The notes beneath the pieces were generated by a model. That model saw nothing but the letters and a program-made list of their open reading frames with translations, was not told the DNA's origin and did not search any database. A program made the position numbers and the translations under genes. Of a DNA stretch of 13,180 nt, positions 13,126 through 13,180 are shown piece after piece. Each line of letters opens with the position of its first letter. The first letter of the stretch is position 1. Origin of the DNA: Planctomycetota bacterium (GTDB lineage Bacteria > Planctomycetota > Phycisphaerae > UBA1845); NCBI GenBank assembly GCA_024277835.1, contig JAJRUK010000069.1:1-13180 (forward strand), in the 5' to 3' direction.

Positions 13126-13180
13126 GCTACGATCGCACGAAGATGTTCTTTGAGACTGGATTATCTGAATCTGTCGAACG

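Overview
The window looks like chromosomal DNA from a planctomycete (Planctomycetota, possibly near Phycisphaerae). This is inferred from protein style, not from a marker gene. A 1083-residue secreted beta-helix protein carries the Asn/Gly/Ile/Pro/Asp/Cys-rich repeats (NGIPDxCD) and the C-terminal dockerin-like segment common in this phylum. A nearby secreted protein has the phylum's cohesin-like pattern. A short FlgM-like protein and an SprA-related HEAAH protein fit as well. No rRNA, tRNA, CRISPR array or complete insertion sequence is visible.

Layout, left to right. 1-100: 5' end of a minus-strand gene cut by the window edge. 300-417: a 118-bp repeat with 13-bp inverted ends and two CACCGGT hairpins. 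417-1508 (minus): a FlgM-like anti-sigma factor followed by a SAM methyltransferase with a TTG start. 1976-5125: a signalling island. A stand-alone degenerate receiver (minus) is divergent from a globin-coupled NtrB-like histidine kinase and an NtrC-family sigma-54 activator (plus, 5 nt apart). 5525-8776 (plus): the giant beta-helix protein. 8841-9494 (minus): SprA-related putative metalloprotease. 9945-10871 (plus): secreted cohesin-like protein with a good sigma-70 promoter and a strong terminator. 11047-13125 (minus): a membrane-anchored SGNH hydrolase resembling AlgJ/AlgX, preceded by a four-cluster ferredoxin of NapF/NapG/MauM type.

The most coherent unit is the island at 1976-5125. The kinase has the sensor-globin residues (Tyr42, His96) and the phospho-His (His190). 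The regulator has an intact receiver, AAA+ domain and Fis-type helix-turn-helix. The 187-bp divergent gap holds two outward-facing sigma-54 -24/-12 elements, one per direction, with a TCAGCG-N16-CGCTGA dyad between them. The simplest reading is a heme/oxygen- or redox-sensing two-component system that activates its own operon and the divergent gene. That divergent gene encodes a receiver with Ser at the phospho-Asp position, a possible phosphorylation-independent modulator. The wiring is inferred; the motifs and promoter spacings are read directly.

The two secreted proteins downstream (dockerin-like and cohesin-like, about 1.2 kb apart) may be an envelope or extracellular module, but a physical interaction is only a hypothesis.
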